Source: Hymenobacteraceae bacterium (lineage in GTDB: Bacteria > Bacteroidota > Bacteroidia > Cytophagales > Flexibacteraceae). Taken from it: a stretch of DNA of 41,522 nt. Position 1 is the stretch's first letter. Each line of letters starts with the position of its first letter. Under the pieces are notes generated by a model. That model worked only from the letters and a program-made list of their open reading frames with translations. It had not been told where the DNA came from and ran no database searches. The stretch covers positions 1 through 41,522 of the forward strand of contig CANHCT010000010.1 of NCBI GenBank assembly GCA_947459175.1. Reading direction: 5' to 3'. Shown here in pieces: positions 26,101 through 34,562 of the stretch. The translations under genes were made by a program, and so were the position numbers.

Positions 26101-28654
26101 CTGAGCAAATGCTGTCGGGAATGTTGATTTCAGCTTTTGGCAGGGGATAGGTCACAATGATTTTTTCGGTGCAGTAGCTGCAACCATTCGTGGTTTGAAG
26201 GCAGAGCCGGATGGTATCCCTTCTGTTCAGGTTACTGGTGTTAAGAAAAGTTGCCGGAGGCGGATTCTGACCTTGAAAAGTCCCGGCCTGTCCCAGGTTC
26301 CATGAATACAATACAGTTCCTGTGGAGGAAATATTTTTTGAAGTATTGAGAATGCTCACATTCGACAAGGGGCTGCAGCCATCCATAGGAGTCATTTCAA
26401 AGTCCGGGATGGGAGTCGGGCCAACCCTGACCAAAACTGGTGAAGACTGAATGACACAGGAATCATTTCCGTTGATGGTAACAGCCGTAAGCACAATGGA
26501 ATAGGTAGTGGTATCTCCCGGTGGGGTGTAGGGCAGGAATAGAGGCTGATCCTGTGTATCGGTTCGGGAAAAGGAGGCAAATTCGAGGCCCGGTGTTACC
26601 GAAGTGCCTTGGTAAATCCTGTAAATGAACCGGTTGGCACTTTCTATTGTATTGTTTTTCAATATAAGGTTGGAATTGTTACAGGCCACAGATTGAATTG
26701 AAAACCTGGGTCTTGCGCTTGGTTTTACCACAACCTGAATGCTGTCAGAAACCTGGCAGCCTCCCTTTCCTGTTACCATCAGTTTTACCCAATGGGTTCC
26801 CGGTATATGGAAGGCAACTCTGGTAAGTCTACCGGTTGGGCCCGTTGAATCGAAGTTGGCAGAAAGTGGTGTTACAGAACTTAATGTGGTATCGTTTCCA
26901 ATCTTCAGTGTCCAGGAGATGTGGTTGAAGTCGGACCCAAGCCCTTTGGCATCGGTTTCCATCACCCTGGAGCTGTCCCTGATTTCAAACAACTCACCCC
27001 TGCAAAAATTGGTTTTGTTTACCCTCCAGCGAAGCAGGGGTTTGGGGTAAATTTTTATGGTATCGCCTCCGGTATTTTCATCACATCCCGGGCTTTGAGC
27101 CTTCAGATTCAGGGCATAAAGACCGTAAGTCAAAAACCGGACAGTGGCCGATGAATCTGCCGGATTAGAATTAATTATCTGTATCCTGGTCGGATCGGAA
27201 CTGGCGGGTCCGGGATAGTGATTCATGCCGGCAGTTACAGCAGGATTGCCGCCCAATGTCCATCCTTTCCAATCAGCATTGGCCGGAAAAAGGGAGGTAT
27301 TTTTAATTACTGCTGTCAGGTTTCCGCATCCGGAGTCGGAAGGTGTTATTTTTATTCGGGGAACGACCGCATCCTTGATAAAAACATTCATCGTGGTTTC
27401 CCGAATGCAGGTTTGGGTGCCGAATCCACGGGTAATAACCCTCAATCTTACGGTAAAATTTCCTCCTATGCTGTAAGCATGAAACGGGTTAGGGAGATTA
27501 GATGAGTCTGTGGATCCGTCACCAAAATCCCACCTGTAGGAATTTAACCTGTGCGGGTTGGGCGTGGTATTTACAAACTGCACCGGAGTTCCTACACATG
27601 CACCAAGATTTACAATATTGAATGACGGCGTTGCCGGATTTACCAATACTACAGTCATTTCTGCCGTGTCTTCCCCGCATTTATTCCGGATTTGCATCCT
27701 GAGTTTGAAGGTCCCTTCCGGTGGTACCACTGCAAACATAGATGCAGGTATGGTAATTCTTTGATTCCCGACCGGGCCTCTTGGGCGCCAGATTCCATTG
27801 CCCGGATTGGGAAGGGGATTGTTGAAGCCATCCAAGGCAGTCCATTTGATTTGCCTCCTTACTGTATCCCGGCAATTCATTACAGATACATCGCGGATGG
27901 TAACATCCGTTGGGGCGCATATAAACAAAGTATCAAAATTCAGCTTGGCAGAATCCTTTTCCATAAATCGGAAAGGACCAAATGTGGTACTCAAAGCCTG
28001 GCCGCAGGGAACAATGTTGCATGTATTGCGATAAGAAACTGAAATCAGCGGATTGCATAGTTTCTCCCCGGCTTTGTACTTGTGGGTAAAATACTTGTCG
28101 TAGCTCGGATAGTCTGCAGTATCTCTTCTTTGATCTCCCCAGTTAATAATCCACTCTGTAAATCCGTTCATTCCCGGAGATAAGTTTCTGATTATGATTG
28201 AATCCGGAAGACATCTCGAAGAGTCATTGGGTGGTGCAATCCAACCCACTCCGGGGCAGGTGGTATTGTAGTCGTTTACAAAAATTCCCCTGATGGGTTC
28301 GGCACAACCCGCCTGAGTGATGACATAATTATATATCCCGGTAGTTTTATACACGCGGGTGGCGGTAGTAATGGGACCGGGATAATTGGCTGTGGTATCC
28401 CCCCAATTGATGGTAACATTGGAAACAGGGGACTGGAATGTAATGGTGAATGGCGTAACCGGCGACTGCCCTGCCGCAAGACACCTGAAATCTTTTTTAG
28501 GTTTGAATGTCCAGGTGTTGTTTCTCCTCCTGTCACGGATTCGGATACACTGGGCGTTGGCAGTAAACTCAATGGTTAGTTGGACGATTAACAATCCTGC
28601 CAGCAACCATTTTTGTTTTTGCCCTATCGATAAAGGCTTCAAACAGATTCTCAT
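23198..28654 (-). CDS. Giant PKD-repeat surface protein with T9SS type B sorting domain (SprB-like)
   Basis: The product has 1818 residues, with a signal peptide ending near ANAQ at residues 31-34. About a dozen or more PKD-like modules follow, recognised by YRWDFGDG, YRWDFGNG, YFWDFNDG, YVWNFGNG, YRWEFGDG, YSWNFGDG and YTWYFGDG. At least eight units begin with a [S/E/A]GC[S/T/G/R]P[LFH] motif. The last 99 residues (about 1720-1818) are the gliding motility-associated type B sorting domain: FTPNPDGSNGGFVGGDGDND, IYNRWGQVIF, WDGYYNGKLMPADTYIYQI and a final VTLLK. It is expected to leave the cell through the T9SS and sit on the surface as an adhesin. The paired cysteines suggest disulfides. The ligand is unknown. 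Confidence 0.94.
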   Translation of the reverse strand: MRICLKPLSIGQKQKWLLAGLLIVQLTIEFTANAQCIRIRDRRRNNTWTFKPKKDFRCLAAGQSPVTPFTITFQSPVSNVTINWGDTTANYPGPITTATRVYKTTGIYNYVITQAGCAEPIRGIFVNDYNTTCPGVGWIAPPNDSSRCLPDSIIIRNLSPGMNGFTEWIINWGDQRRDTADYPSYDKYFTHKYKAGEKLCNPLISVSYRNTCNIVPCGQALSTTFGPFRFMEKDSAKLNFDTLFICAPTDVTIRDVSVMNCRDTVRRQIKWTALDGFNNPLPNPGNGIWRPRGPVGNQRITIPASMFAVVPPEGTFKLRMQIRNKCGEDTAEMTVVLVNPATPSFNIVNLGACVGTPVQFVNTTPNPHRLNSYRWDFGDGSTDSSNLPNPFHAYSIGGNFTVRLRVITRGFGTQTCIRETTMNVFIKDAVVPRIKITPSDSGCGNLTAVIKNTSLFPANADWKGWTLGGNPAVTAGMNHYPGPASSDPTRIQIINSNPADSSATVRFLTYGLYALNLKAQSPGCDENTGGDTIKIYPKPLLRWRVNKTNFCRGELFEIRDSSRVMETDAKGLGSDFNHISWTLKIGNDTTLSSVTPLSANFDSTGPTGRLTRVAFHIPGTHWVKLMVTGKGGCQVSDSIQVVVKPSARPRFSIQSVACNNSNLILKNNTIESANRFIYRIYQGTSVTPGLEFASFSRTDTQDQPLFLPYTPPGDTTTYSIVLTAVTINGNDSCVIQSSPVLVRVGPTPIPDFEMTPMDGCSPLSNVSILNTSKNISSTGTVLYSWNLGQAGTFQGQNPPPATFLNTSNLNRRDTIRLCLQTTNGCSYCTEKIIVTYPLPKAEINIPDSICSGNSIMMLATTTGAVSYQWKFSDYDGTTYTEPTFSKVFNNLTGSPAFFQVSLLVKSQSGCSLNVAKTLKVNPNPDFNFQVSTRQDATCGPLLAKFWYLATQNAAGYRWDFGNGDTLLTQMTDTINKVYENETAAPYPNTVTVRATSPSGCSITKANTFNINPLVRARFSMSVDSGCTPLRVTLSDSSTMASNIRRWMVNGVQLGNQQSQIVHTFFNNNLGDTTYTIRLAVKNNQGFNCVDTMTKTVKVFPKPRANTLTANPTEGCSPLNVQFSGNVQNAVSYFWDFNDGTDTTLTSQSLNRTLYNSHPVSNRIHRVKRISISEEGCRDTTIKTIVVKPFTKAVISLIQTSGCSPFTAQFTALNSVNANAYVWNFGNGNPESTQASPNALFINTSDSIRTFRVRLIAQKTQTNFCPDTAYTTITVYPSPQTGFSTSTLAGCGPLPLVLSDTGSNGLTSYWVISSGGISDTIFPGVSGTADSLIENPNFATKTLVIEQNVVSGLGCIAKATKTVQVYPNLTAEFEMDTAGCTPHVVRFKNLSENYLGSYRWEFGDGSFSTEKNPTKVFINNTLTDKVYSVTLTSRGPVGNCIRTKTIQLRVHPSPAANFRFLSDSTIQLPLNSVTIGNTTPFRSNWTYSWNFGDGTTDDNGVSDFVHTFSLGNEDFTDTTFVITMIAKGSMGCADTMKRVMVIKPGKPIAGFEATPREGCRPLEVQLTSTSSYARNFEWTFVDKEGSPPVVLKDRNPVFFFETAGLKTVKLKIKGSAGQDSVEKIDYIRVFETPRSSFTVDPTPPRTVVALDEPAYFFPNDNRPEFSYTWYFGDGDSSNSRTPVHKYPAPGVYDVSLKVTGPNGCHSTSSRNGAVIARPDQLFAAPNAFTPNPDGSNGGFVGGDGDNDVFYPFAKGMKEIRMTIYNRWGQVIFHSSELNRGWDGYYNGKLMPADTYIYQIQAQYTNGETQNFIGDVTLLK

Positions 28655-29328
28655 AAATACATTTCTTAGGGTTGTGCATAAGAGCCATTCCGGATACCCT
28701 GTTGTTGGGGGGTATGCGGGTCGCTTTTATGAACATTCAAATATGGCAGGAGCCAAATTGCCAACAGCTGCCTGCCTGCGGGCTTTCTTACAGATAAGAT
28801 TTTTTTAAAAAAGTTCTGAATTTGAAGGCAATTCCCAAAGAAAAGCCGGGCCAAAAAAATGGGAAAAACCGGAAGGAAAACTGCTTCCGAATTTCAAATA
28901 TTTAACTGAATATTAGGCCATTAATTCAGTCCCTGATCATGCCGCTTTTTTCATGCCGGTCGGCAGAGAAAAAAAACATCTGCTTCAATCTAACAGGTAA
29001 TTTTTTAATCTGATTGCTCCGAAGAGAGATGGATTCTAACCTGATTTTCTGATGGCAGAGGTGAAACAGGACTCCGGAATTCTGTAGTTTATCCACTGAA
29101 ATCGTAAAAATATCAAGTGTTAACCCCGTTTTCTTCAGTCCTGCCCAACTGGATTTGGGCCCATTCAATAGGAAAATATTTCAGAAAATTCTGTGCAGAT
29201 AAAGAAGTCAAGAGGCATACCTGGCTGTTTCCCTTCCCTAAATTTTGAATAAAATAAATTACCTCCGGACCTGTTTTATGGGTCTGTAAATCCGGGAAAA
29301 AAGAACAACAGAAAGGGAAGCTTTTCTC
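28655..29328. other. 674-base gap without a supported gene
   Basis: Two short minus-strand frames (28666-28854 and 28926-29168) lack family similarity and ordinary starts, so I do not call them. A minus-strand CATATTTG at 28738-28745 (one mismatch to TAnnTTTG) could belong to a promoter of the adhesin gene. No tRNA, strong hairpin or repeat is visible. Confidence 0.5.
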
Positions 29329-30789
29329 CTAACTCATCCAATTGGTTTTGCTTTCCGGATTCCACTTTACAGTGGTCTTTTTCAGTTTGGTCCAGAAGCC
29401 GATGGAGCTTTTGCCTGTGATGTCGTTGCTTCCGAATTTGCTTTCATTCCAGCCTCCGAAAGAAAAAGGCTCTCTGGGGACCGGTACACCGATGTTTACC
29501 CCTACCATTCCTGCAGAAGCTCTTTCCATGACATACCTTGCTATGCCACCGCTTTGTGTAAATACCGAAGCCGCATTTCCATACTCAGAACTGTTTTCTA
29601 TCTCCAGGGCTTCATCCAGATTTTTCGTCCGGATTATGGCCAGTACAGGCCCGAAAACCTCTTCTTTGGCTATGGCCATTTCCGGTTTAACATGGTCAAT
29701 TACAGTGGGTCCCACAAAATATCCACCTTCAAATCCCGGAACCTTCCAGTTTCGGCCATCTACCAGAACTTTGGCCCCGGCAGATTCTGCTTCACTGATG
29801 TAGCGTTCTATTCTCTCCTTGGCTTCTGCCGAAATTACCGCACCGAGGTTTTGTCCCGGAACAATTTTTCTTGCCTCCTCCACAATTTTCTGTACAATAT
29901 GGTCCGTGCTGCCCACGGCCACCATCGCAGATGCAGCCATGCACCTTTGGCCGGCACATCCCGACATCGAGGCAGCCACATTACCTGCGGTCATTTCAGG
30001 TTGGGCATCGGGCATCACGATCAAATGATTTTTTGCACCGCCCAGGGCGACGCAATTTTTCAGATTGGAGGTGGCTCTTTTATAAACTATTTTGGCAACC
30101 TTGGTAGAGCCGACAAAGGAAACTGCCTGAATATCAGGATGATCACAAATGGCTTCCACCATTTCCTTATCTCCGTTTACCACATTGAAAACCCCGTCAG
30201 GAAGACCGGCCTCCTTCAGCATTTCAGCGATTCGGTTGGCAGATACCGGTACTTGCTCTGAGGGCTTCAAAATCATGCAGTTACCAAGTGCAATGGCATT
30301 GGGTATGGTCCAATGCGGTACCATGTGCGGAAAATTGAAAGGGGCAATGGATGCCACCACGCCCATGGGCTTGTATTCAAACCGGCATTCCACACCTTTG
30401 CTTACTTCCATTACCTCGCCGTACACCATTTGCGGGAGGGAGCAGGCGAATTCTGTGAGTTCAATACTTTTTTCCACCTCGGCCCGGGCTTCGTCCAGGG
30501 TTTTTCCGTTTTCAGCTTTTACCATTTCAGACAATTCCATCATGTGCTTCTCCATCAGGGCTTTGTAGCGGTAGAATATCTGAACTCTTTCTTTTATCGG
30601 TGTGGAAGACCATCCCGGAAAAGCATCTTTGGCTGCCTTTACAGCCAAATCCAAATCGGCCTTTCCTGAAAGCGGAACGGTAGAAATGATTTTTCCTGTT
30701 TGCGGATTGATTACATCCATGGAGGATTGTCCGTTGCGATGAAAGCGGCCTCCAATAAAATTTTTAACTTCCGGATATTCCTGAATCAT
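29329..30789 (-). CDS. mmsA: CoA-acylating methylmalonate-semialdehyde dehydrogenase
   Basis: The product has 486 residues. It turns (methyl)malonate semialdehyde, NAD and CoA to propionyl- or acetyl-CoA and CO2, late in valine (and inositol or beta-alanine) breakdown. The catalytic Cys283 lies in GCAGQRCMA, and VGSTKVAKIVY binds NAD. ALGGAKNH at residues 248-255 replaces the ELGGK of ordinary aldehyde dehydrogenases, the known sign of CoA-dependent members without the general-base Glu. The C-terminal NIGVPVPREPFSFGGWNESKFG is typical of MmsA. It is the last gene of a four-gene same-strand group with an acyl-CoA dehydrogenase and an AraC regulator. Confidence 0.94.
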   Translation of the reverse strand: MIQEYPEVKNFIGGRFHRNGQSSMDVINPQTGKIISTVPLSGKADLDLAVKAAKDAFPGWSSTPIKERVQIFYRYKALMEKHMMELSEMVKAENGKTLDEARAEVEKSIELTEFACSLPQMVYGEVMEVSKGVECRFEYKPMGVVASIAPFNFPHMVPHWTIPNAIALGNCMILKPSEQVPVSANRIAEMLKEAGLPDGVFNVVNGDKEMVEAICDHPDIQAVSFVGSTKVAKIVYKRATSNLKNCVALGGAKNHLIVMPDAQPEMTAGNVAASMSGCAGQRCMAASAMVAVGSTDHIVQKIVEEARKIVPGQNLGAVISAEAKERIERYISEAESAGAKVLVDGRNWKVPGFEGGYFVGPTVIDHVKPEMAIAKEEVFGPVLAIIRTKNLDEALEIENSSEYGNAASVFTQSGGIARYVMERASAGMVGVNIGVPVPREPFSFGGWNESKFGSNDITGKSSIGFWTKLKKTTVKWNPESKTNWMS

Positions 30790-30860
30790 GGAAAAACGAT
30801 GAAATGATGGTTGTTTTTAATCAAAAGGTAAAGATAAAAAAGTAACGGAAAAAATGAGGT

Positions 30861-31535
30861 TCATTTATTTTTTACAATTCCCTTTATCCCGAAGTTGAGG
30901 AAGAATTGTCCCGAATAAATTGAAAAAATATCTTGATTTTCAATGATTCGTACTCTTTCATTCCCTTCCGCTGAGAGTAATGTACCGGCAACCTCTTCGG
31001 CTTTTGCCGGCCTTAAAGATGCGGGCAGCCAATTTCGAATCGGCCCCAGAATCTTTTGTGCCCATTTTTCTGCGGGCCGGTTTTCTTCTCTTTTTCCCAA
31101 AAGCAGCGATGGTCTGATGATGGTTATTTTTTCAAAATTCATCTTCGCCGATTCTTCCTCCAGAGTCCCTTTGGCTTTGTTGTAGAAAATCAAGGATTTG
31201 GGATTGGCTCCGGCAGCACTCACAATCAAGAGGGTTTTGCACCCCGCCTCCCGTGCCAGTTTCTCCAGTTGAAGCGGGAGTTCAACATCGGTTTTCCAGA
31301 ATGCTGCTTTGCTTCCGGCCTTGGCCATGGTAGTTCCCAATGCCATCACCAGCAGATCAGCTTGCGGTAAACTTTCAGGCGGCATTTTTCCGGTTATCCA
31401 GGTGAGTCCGGGTTGGTTTTCGCTTTGCGGACTGCGGCTCAGGGCGTACACCATTTCGATTTCCGGACGCTGTAACATCAGCCTGACCATTTCTTTTCCA
31501 ACCAGTCCTGTGGCTCCGGCAACTATGGCTTTCAT
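30861..31535 (-). CDS. Atypical SDR / NAD(P)-binding oxidoreductase (HTATIP2-like)
   Basis: The product has 224 residues. The Rossmann motif GATGLVG lies at residues 7-13, ALGTTMAKAGSKAAFWKTDVELPL in the middle, and VSAAGANPKSLIFYNKAKGTLEE holds the family's Ser/Tyr-x3-Lys-like segment (YNKAKG). This fits the short-chain dehydrogenase group called atypical, related to HTATIP2/TIP30. Such proteins bind NADPH but their substrates are usually unknown. The position between the AraC regulator and mmsA (gaps of 81 and 71 bases) may only reflect co-transcription; I see no proof of a catabolic step. Confidence 0.82.
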   Translation of the reverse strand: MKAIVAGATGLVGKEMVRLMLQRPEIEMVYALSRSPQSENQPGLTWITGKMPPESLPQADLLVMALGTTMAKAGSKAAFWKTDVELPLQLEKLAREAGCKTLLIVSAAGANPKSLIFYNKAKGTLEEESAKMNFEKITIIRPSLLLGKREENRPAEKWAQKILGPIRNWLPASLRPAKAEEVAGTLLSAEGNERVRIIENQDIFSIYSGQFFLNFGIKGIVKNK

Positions 31536-31616
31536 GTTTTCGGAGAAAGATGGAATTCAGGATTAATTGGTGAATGCTGCGGGGTTGGCTACGAGAGAGT
31601 CACAAAATCAGGATAA

Positions 31617-32534
31617 TCAGGGCCTCAGCTCCCTTTTTCTCATTTTGCCTGCAGGTATGCCAAACATCATTTTAAAGCGGCGGCAGAAATAGGCAGTATC
31701 CTTATACCCGATTTCATTTCCGATATCGCGGATGCTTTTCTTTGTGGTCCTCAGAAGGTTAACGGCTATCTCCATCCTTTGGTACTCGATGTAGTCCTGG
31801 GGATTGATGCCGGTGAGCATTTTAAAATACTGGCCAACATAATCTTCCGATACCTCAGCTACTTCGGCCAGCCTTTTGTTGCTCAGGTCGTCGCCTATGT
31901 GCTCGCGGATGAAACTGAATATGCTGATCAGGCGTGGGTCTTTGAAGTAGGTACTGTTGGTGGCCAATTGTTCAACAAAGAGGCGCTTCCGGAGGATAAA
32001 GCGGATAATTTCAATGGCAACGGCATCGGAGAGGAGTTTTGTTGCTCTTTCCTTTCCATCCTGGGGATGCATCTCTTCCTGCAGAATCAACTGGAGCAAA
32101 AAGGCAATTTTTTCATCCCGGATTTTGAAACTGCTGATGTCCAGATTTCCGAAGAAGTTGACCGAATCGAAAATTTTTGCATCAAAACTGAGATAAGTAT
32201 AGTTTTCATTTTCAATGCTTTGTGTATCTTCGGTTTTGTTAATCTCATAGCAACCTTCCGAATTGTTCAGAAATTGCTCGTAGGTAAGGGTGACCGGTTT
32301 GGATAAAACACCATATGTCAGGCTCACATAACTTTTGGCCGGGATAAACAACATTTCCCCGGCTTCTACGATATCGTCATTGGCATCCAGACGGATGGCA
32401 CCCTTGTTTACCAGTATCAGGGTATTTTCAATATCCCGGACATTTTCCATCCGGAAGGGCCGGAGGATTTTCACATTTCGGCACCGGGCATACTGAATTT
32501 TCAGTGAGTCAATAATTTTGGTGAAATCCTCCAT
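31617..32534 (-). CDS. AraC-family transcriptional regulator
   Basis: The product has 305 residues. The C-terminal about 110 residues are a double helix-turn-helix of AraC type: LSNKRLAEVAEVSEDYVGQYFKMLTGINPQDYIEYQRMEIAVNLLRTT, then SIRDIGNEIGYKDTAYFCRRFKMMFGIPAGKMRK. The N-terminal about 130 residues look like a cupin ligand or sensing domain (LILVNKGAIRL, GEMLFIPAKSYVSL). It lies 43 bases after the acyl-CoA dehydrogenase gene and upstream of the SDR and mmsA genes on the same strand, so local control of this group is a reasonable inference. The ligand is unknown. Confidence 0.92.
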   Translation of the reverse strand: MEDFTKIIDSLKIQYARCRNVKILRPFRMENVRDIENTLILVNKGAIRLDANDDIVEAGEMLFIPAKSYVSLTYGVLSKPVTLTYEQFLNNSEGCYEINKTEDTQSIENENYTYLSFDAKIFDSVNFFGNLDISSFKIRDEKIAFLLQLILQEEMHPQDGKERATKLLSDAVAIEIIRFILRKRLFVEQLATNSTYFKDPRLISIFSFIREHIGDDLSNKRLAEVAEVSEDYVGQYFKMLTGINPQDYIEYQRMEIAVNLLRTTKKSIRDIGNEIGYKDTAYFCRRFKMMFGIPAGKMRKRELRP

Positions 32535-32577
32535 TTCTGAAATCCTTTATAATTTGGCTTTAGTAAATCGCAATTTT

Positions 32578-33717
32578 TTATTTCAGGATTTCCCTCCCGA
32601 TCACCAGTTTCTGAATTTCGGATGTGCCTTCGTAAATCTGGGTAATCTTAGCATCCCGCATCAGTCGTTCCACATGGTATTCCTTCACATAACCAAATCC
32701 ACCGTGAACCTGAACGGCCTCAATGGTGGTATCCATAGCTACTTTGGATGCAAATAATTTGGCCATGGCAGCAGCTTTCACAAATTCTTTTTTCTGATCT
32801 TTCAGCAGGGCTGCTTGCAATACCATCAGCCTTGCGGCCTCAATATTGGTTGCCATATCTGCCAGTTTAAACTGAATCGCCTGGTGGTTTGAAATCGGCT
32901 TTCCGAAAGATTTCCTCTCACCTGCATACTTCAGGGCCAGTTCGTATGCGCCGGATGCAATTCCAAGTGCCTGAGCAGCAATACCAATCCTTCCGCCGTT
33001 CAGCACATTCATGGCAAATTTAAATCCGAATCCGTCTTCTCCTATCCGGTTGGCTTTCGGAACTTTTACATCCGTAAACATGAGCGAATGCGTATCGGAT
33101 CCGCGGATACCCAGTTTGTCTTCTTTTTTTCCTACCTCGAAGCCGGGCATATCTTTTTCCACAATCAGGCAGTTGATGCCCTTGTGTTTCAAATCCGGGT
33201 GTGTTTGGGCCATTACCAGAAAAACACTTCCGCTCTTGCCGTTGGTAATCCAGTTTTTGGTGCCGTTCAACAGATAGAAATCGCCCTTGTCTTCGGCAGT
33301 TGTTCTTTGTGATGTAGCATCAGAACCTGCCTCGGGCTCGGAAAGGCAAAATCCACCGTGAATTTGCCCTGATGCCAAAGGCTTCAGGTATTTTTCTTTT
33401 TGTTCTTCGGTTCCGTATTTTTCCAAACCCCAGCAAACCAATGAGTTGTTTACCGACATTACCACAGAGGCAGAGGCATCGATTTTAGAAATTTCCTCCA
33501 TAGCCAAGACATAACTGATGGTATCCATTCCGCCGCCGCCGTATTTCGGGTCAGTCATCATGCCCATAAATCCAAGTTCTCCCATTTTCCTGATTTGATC
33601 GGCTGGAAAGGACTGGTGCTCATCCCGCTCAATTACGCCGGGCAATAGTTCGGTGATGGCGAAATCTCTGGCTGCATCTCTTACAGCAATGTGTTCTTCG
33701 GTGAGATTAAAATTCAT
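32578..33717 (-). CDS. Acyl-CoA dehydrogenase (short-chain type)
   Basis: The product has 379 residues, the usual length. These FAD enzymes remove hydrogens at C2-C3 of acyl-CoA and pass electrons to ETF. FCLSEPEAGSDA, KNWITNG, DKLGIRGSDTHSL, RIGIAAQALGIA, ERKSFGKPI and QVHGGFGYVKEYHVERLMRDAKI are present. The catalytic base is expected to be Glu363 in IYEGTSEIQ, the place used by butyryl-CoA and medium-chain enzymes (isovaleryl-type members use another site). The presence of mmsA downstream makes isobutyryl- or 2-methylbutyryl-CoA possible substrates, but butyryl-CoA cannot be excluded. Confidence 0.94.
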   Translation of the reverse strand: MNFNLTEEHIAVRDAARDFAITELLPGVIERDEHQSFPADQIRKMGELGFMGMMTDPKYGGGGMDTISYVLAMEEISKIDASASVVMSVNNSLVCWGLEKYGTEEQKEKYLKPLASGQIHGGFCLSEPEAGSDATSQRTTAEDKGDFYLLNGTKNWITNGKSGSVFLVMAQTHPDLKHKGINCLIVEKDMPGFEVGKKEDKLGIRGSDTHSLMFTDVKVPKANRIGEDGFGFKFAMNVLNGGRIGIAAQALGIASGAYELALKYAGERKSFGKPISNHQAIQFKLADMATNIEAARLMVLQAALLKDQKKEFVKAAAMAKLFASKVAMDTTIEAVQVHGGFGYVKEYHVERLMRDAKITQIYEGTSEIQKLVIGREILK

Positions 33718-33777
33718 GGTCCGGATGTTATTCAGTAGATTAAATCTGGTGCTAAAAAAATTTAAATTTTAACGCCC

Positions 33778-33811
33778 CAAAAGTATTATTTGTTTTTAAA
33801 AAGTGGACAAA
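33778..33811 (-). promoter_or_regulatory. Promoter for the acyl-CoA dehydrogenase group
   Basis: On the minus strand TTTG (33811-33808) and TACTTTTG (33785-33778, exact TAnnTTTG) are separated by 22 bases. The -33 element is part of the T-tract of the upstream terminator, so the two signals overlap. Confidence 0.6.
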
Positions 33812-33853
33812 AAAAAGAAAGCCCGCCTGATTTTTATAACCAGGCGGGCTTTT
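33809..33853 (-). terminator. Terminator of the flippase-rfaE2-peptidase operon
   Basis: AAAGCCCGCCTG and CAGGCGGGCTTT form 12 pairs with an 11-base loop. On the minus strand the stem runs into TTTCTTTTTTTT, 23 bases after the metallopeptidase stop. Confidence 0.93.
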
Positions 33854-33875
33854 GTTTGTGTTTTATTAAGGAATG

Positions 33876-34550
33876 TCAGTCCCGGCTCCGGCCCCCGAAG
33901 AGGAGGGATGCGTAGTAAAGCAGCGATGCCAGTGAACTCAGGGCAGCCACCACATAGGTCATAGCCGCCCAGCGAAGGGCATCTTTCGAAAGCGCATATT
34001 CCGATGAGGTCACAATGCCTCTGGATGAAATGTATTTTAATCCTCTGGCCGAGGCATCGAACTCAACCGGCAGGGTGATGAAACTGAACAGGGTAGTCAG
34101 GGCAAAAAGCGCAACGCCGATTCCCAAAGGAATCATGGAAATATTAATGAGAACGATGCCGGCCATAATAATCCAGGACATATACTGGCTGGTAACTGTA
34201 AGCACCGGCACCATGGCCGAGCGGAAATTCAACCAGGCATAGGCAGTGGAGTGCTGAACTGCATGTCCTACCTCATGGGCTGCCACAGCCACAGCGGCCG
34301 CATTTCGGCCGTAAAAAACCTCATGGCTCAGGTTCACTGTCTTTTTTGCAGGATCGTAGTGGTCGGTCAGTTTGCCTTCTACCGACATCACCTGTACATC
34401 GGTAATGCCGTTGTCGCGGAGCATCATTTCTGCCACCTCCTGACCCGAATAGTTGGACTGAAGGGCGGTTTGAGAATACTTGCTGAATTTGGATTTGAGA
34501 ATCCATTGGACTGCCATGCTGGCAATGAAAATGAGGATGAACAAAAACAT
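33876..34550 (-). CDS. YugP-type zinc metallopeptidase, membrane-bound
   Basis: The product has 224 residues. The zinc motif HEVGH is at residues 92-96, preceded by the block DHYDPAKKTVNLSHEVFYGRN that marks the YugP (neutral zinc metallopeptidase) family. An N-terminal helix (about residues 2-18) and two or three further hydrophobic stretches (about residues 105-160 and near 200-218) place it in the inner membrane. Later PVEFDASARGLKYI holds the likely third ligand Glu. Substrates of this family are poorly known. It is the last gene of its operon, 12 bases after rfaE2. Confidence 0.88.
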   Translation of the reverse strand: MFLFILIFIASMAVQWILKSKFSKYSQTALQSNYSGQEVAEMMLRDNGITDVQVMSVEGKLTDHYDPAKKTVNLSHEVFYGRNAAAVAVAAHEVGHAVQHSTAYAWLNFRSAMVPVLTVTSQYMSWIIMAGIVLINISMIPLGIGVALFALTTLFSFITLPVEFDASARGLKYISSRGIVTSSEYALSKDALRWAAMTYVVAALSSLASLLYYASLLFGGRSRD

Positions 34551-34562
34551 GTTGCGAAATGA

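Noticed and set aside
25061-26104. A 347-codon plus-strand frame inside the PKD adhesin gene
   Set aside because: It is antisense to a clear, repeat-rich real gene, and its Gly/Cys/His-rich sequence mirrors the opposite strand.
23198-28654. Possible DNA-level tandem repeats or a CRISPR array in the adhesin gene
   Set aside because: The repeats are at protein level with diverged DNA; there are no short identical direct repeats with even spacers.
28926-29168. An 80-codon minus-strand frame in the gap before the adhesin gene
   Set aside because: It has no recognisable domain, no promoter motif and no operon partner; left as unassigned gap sequence.
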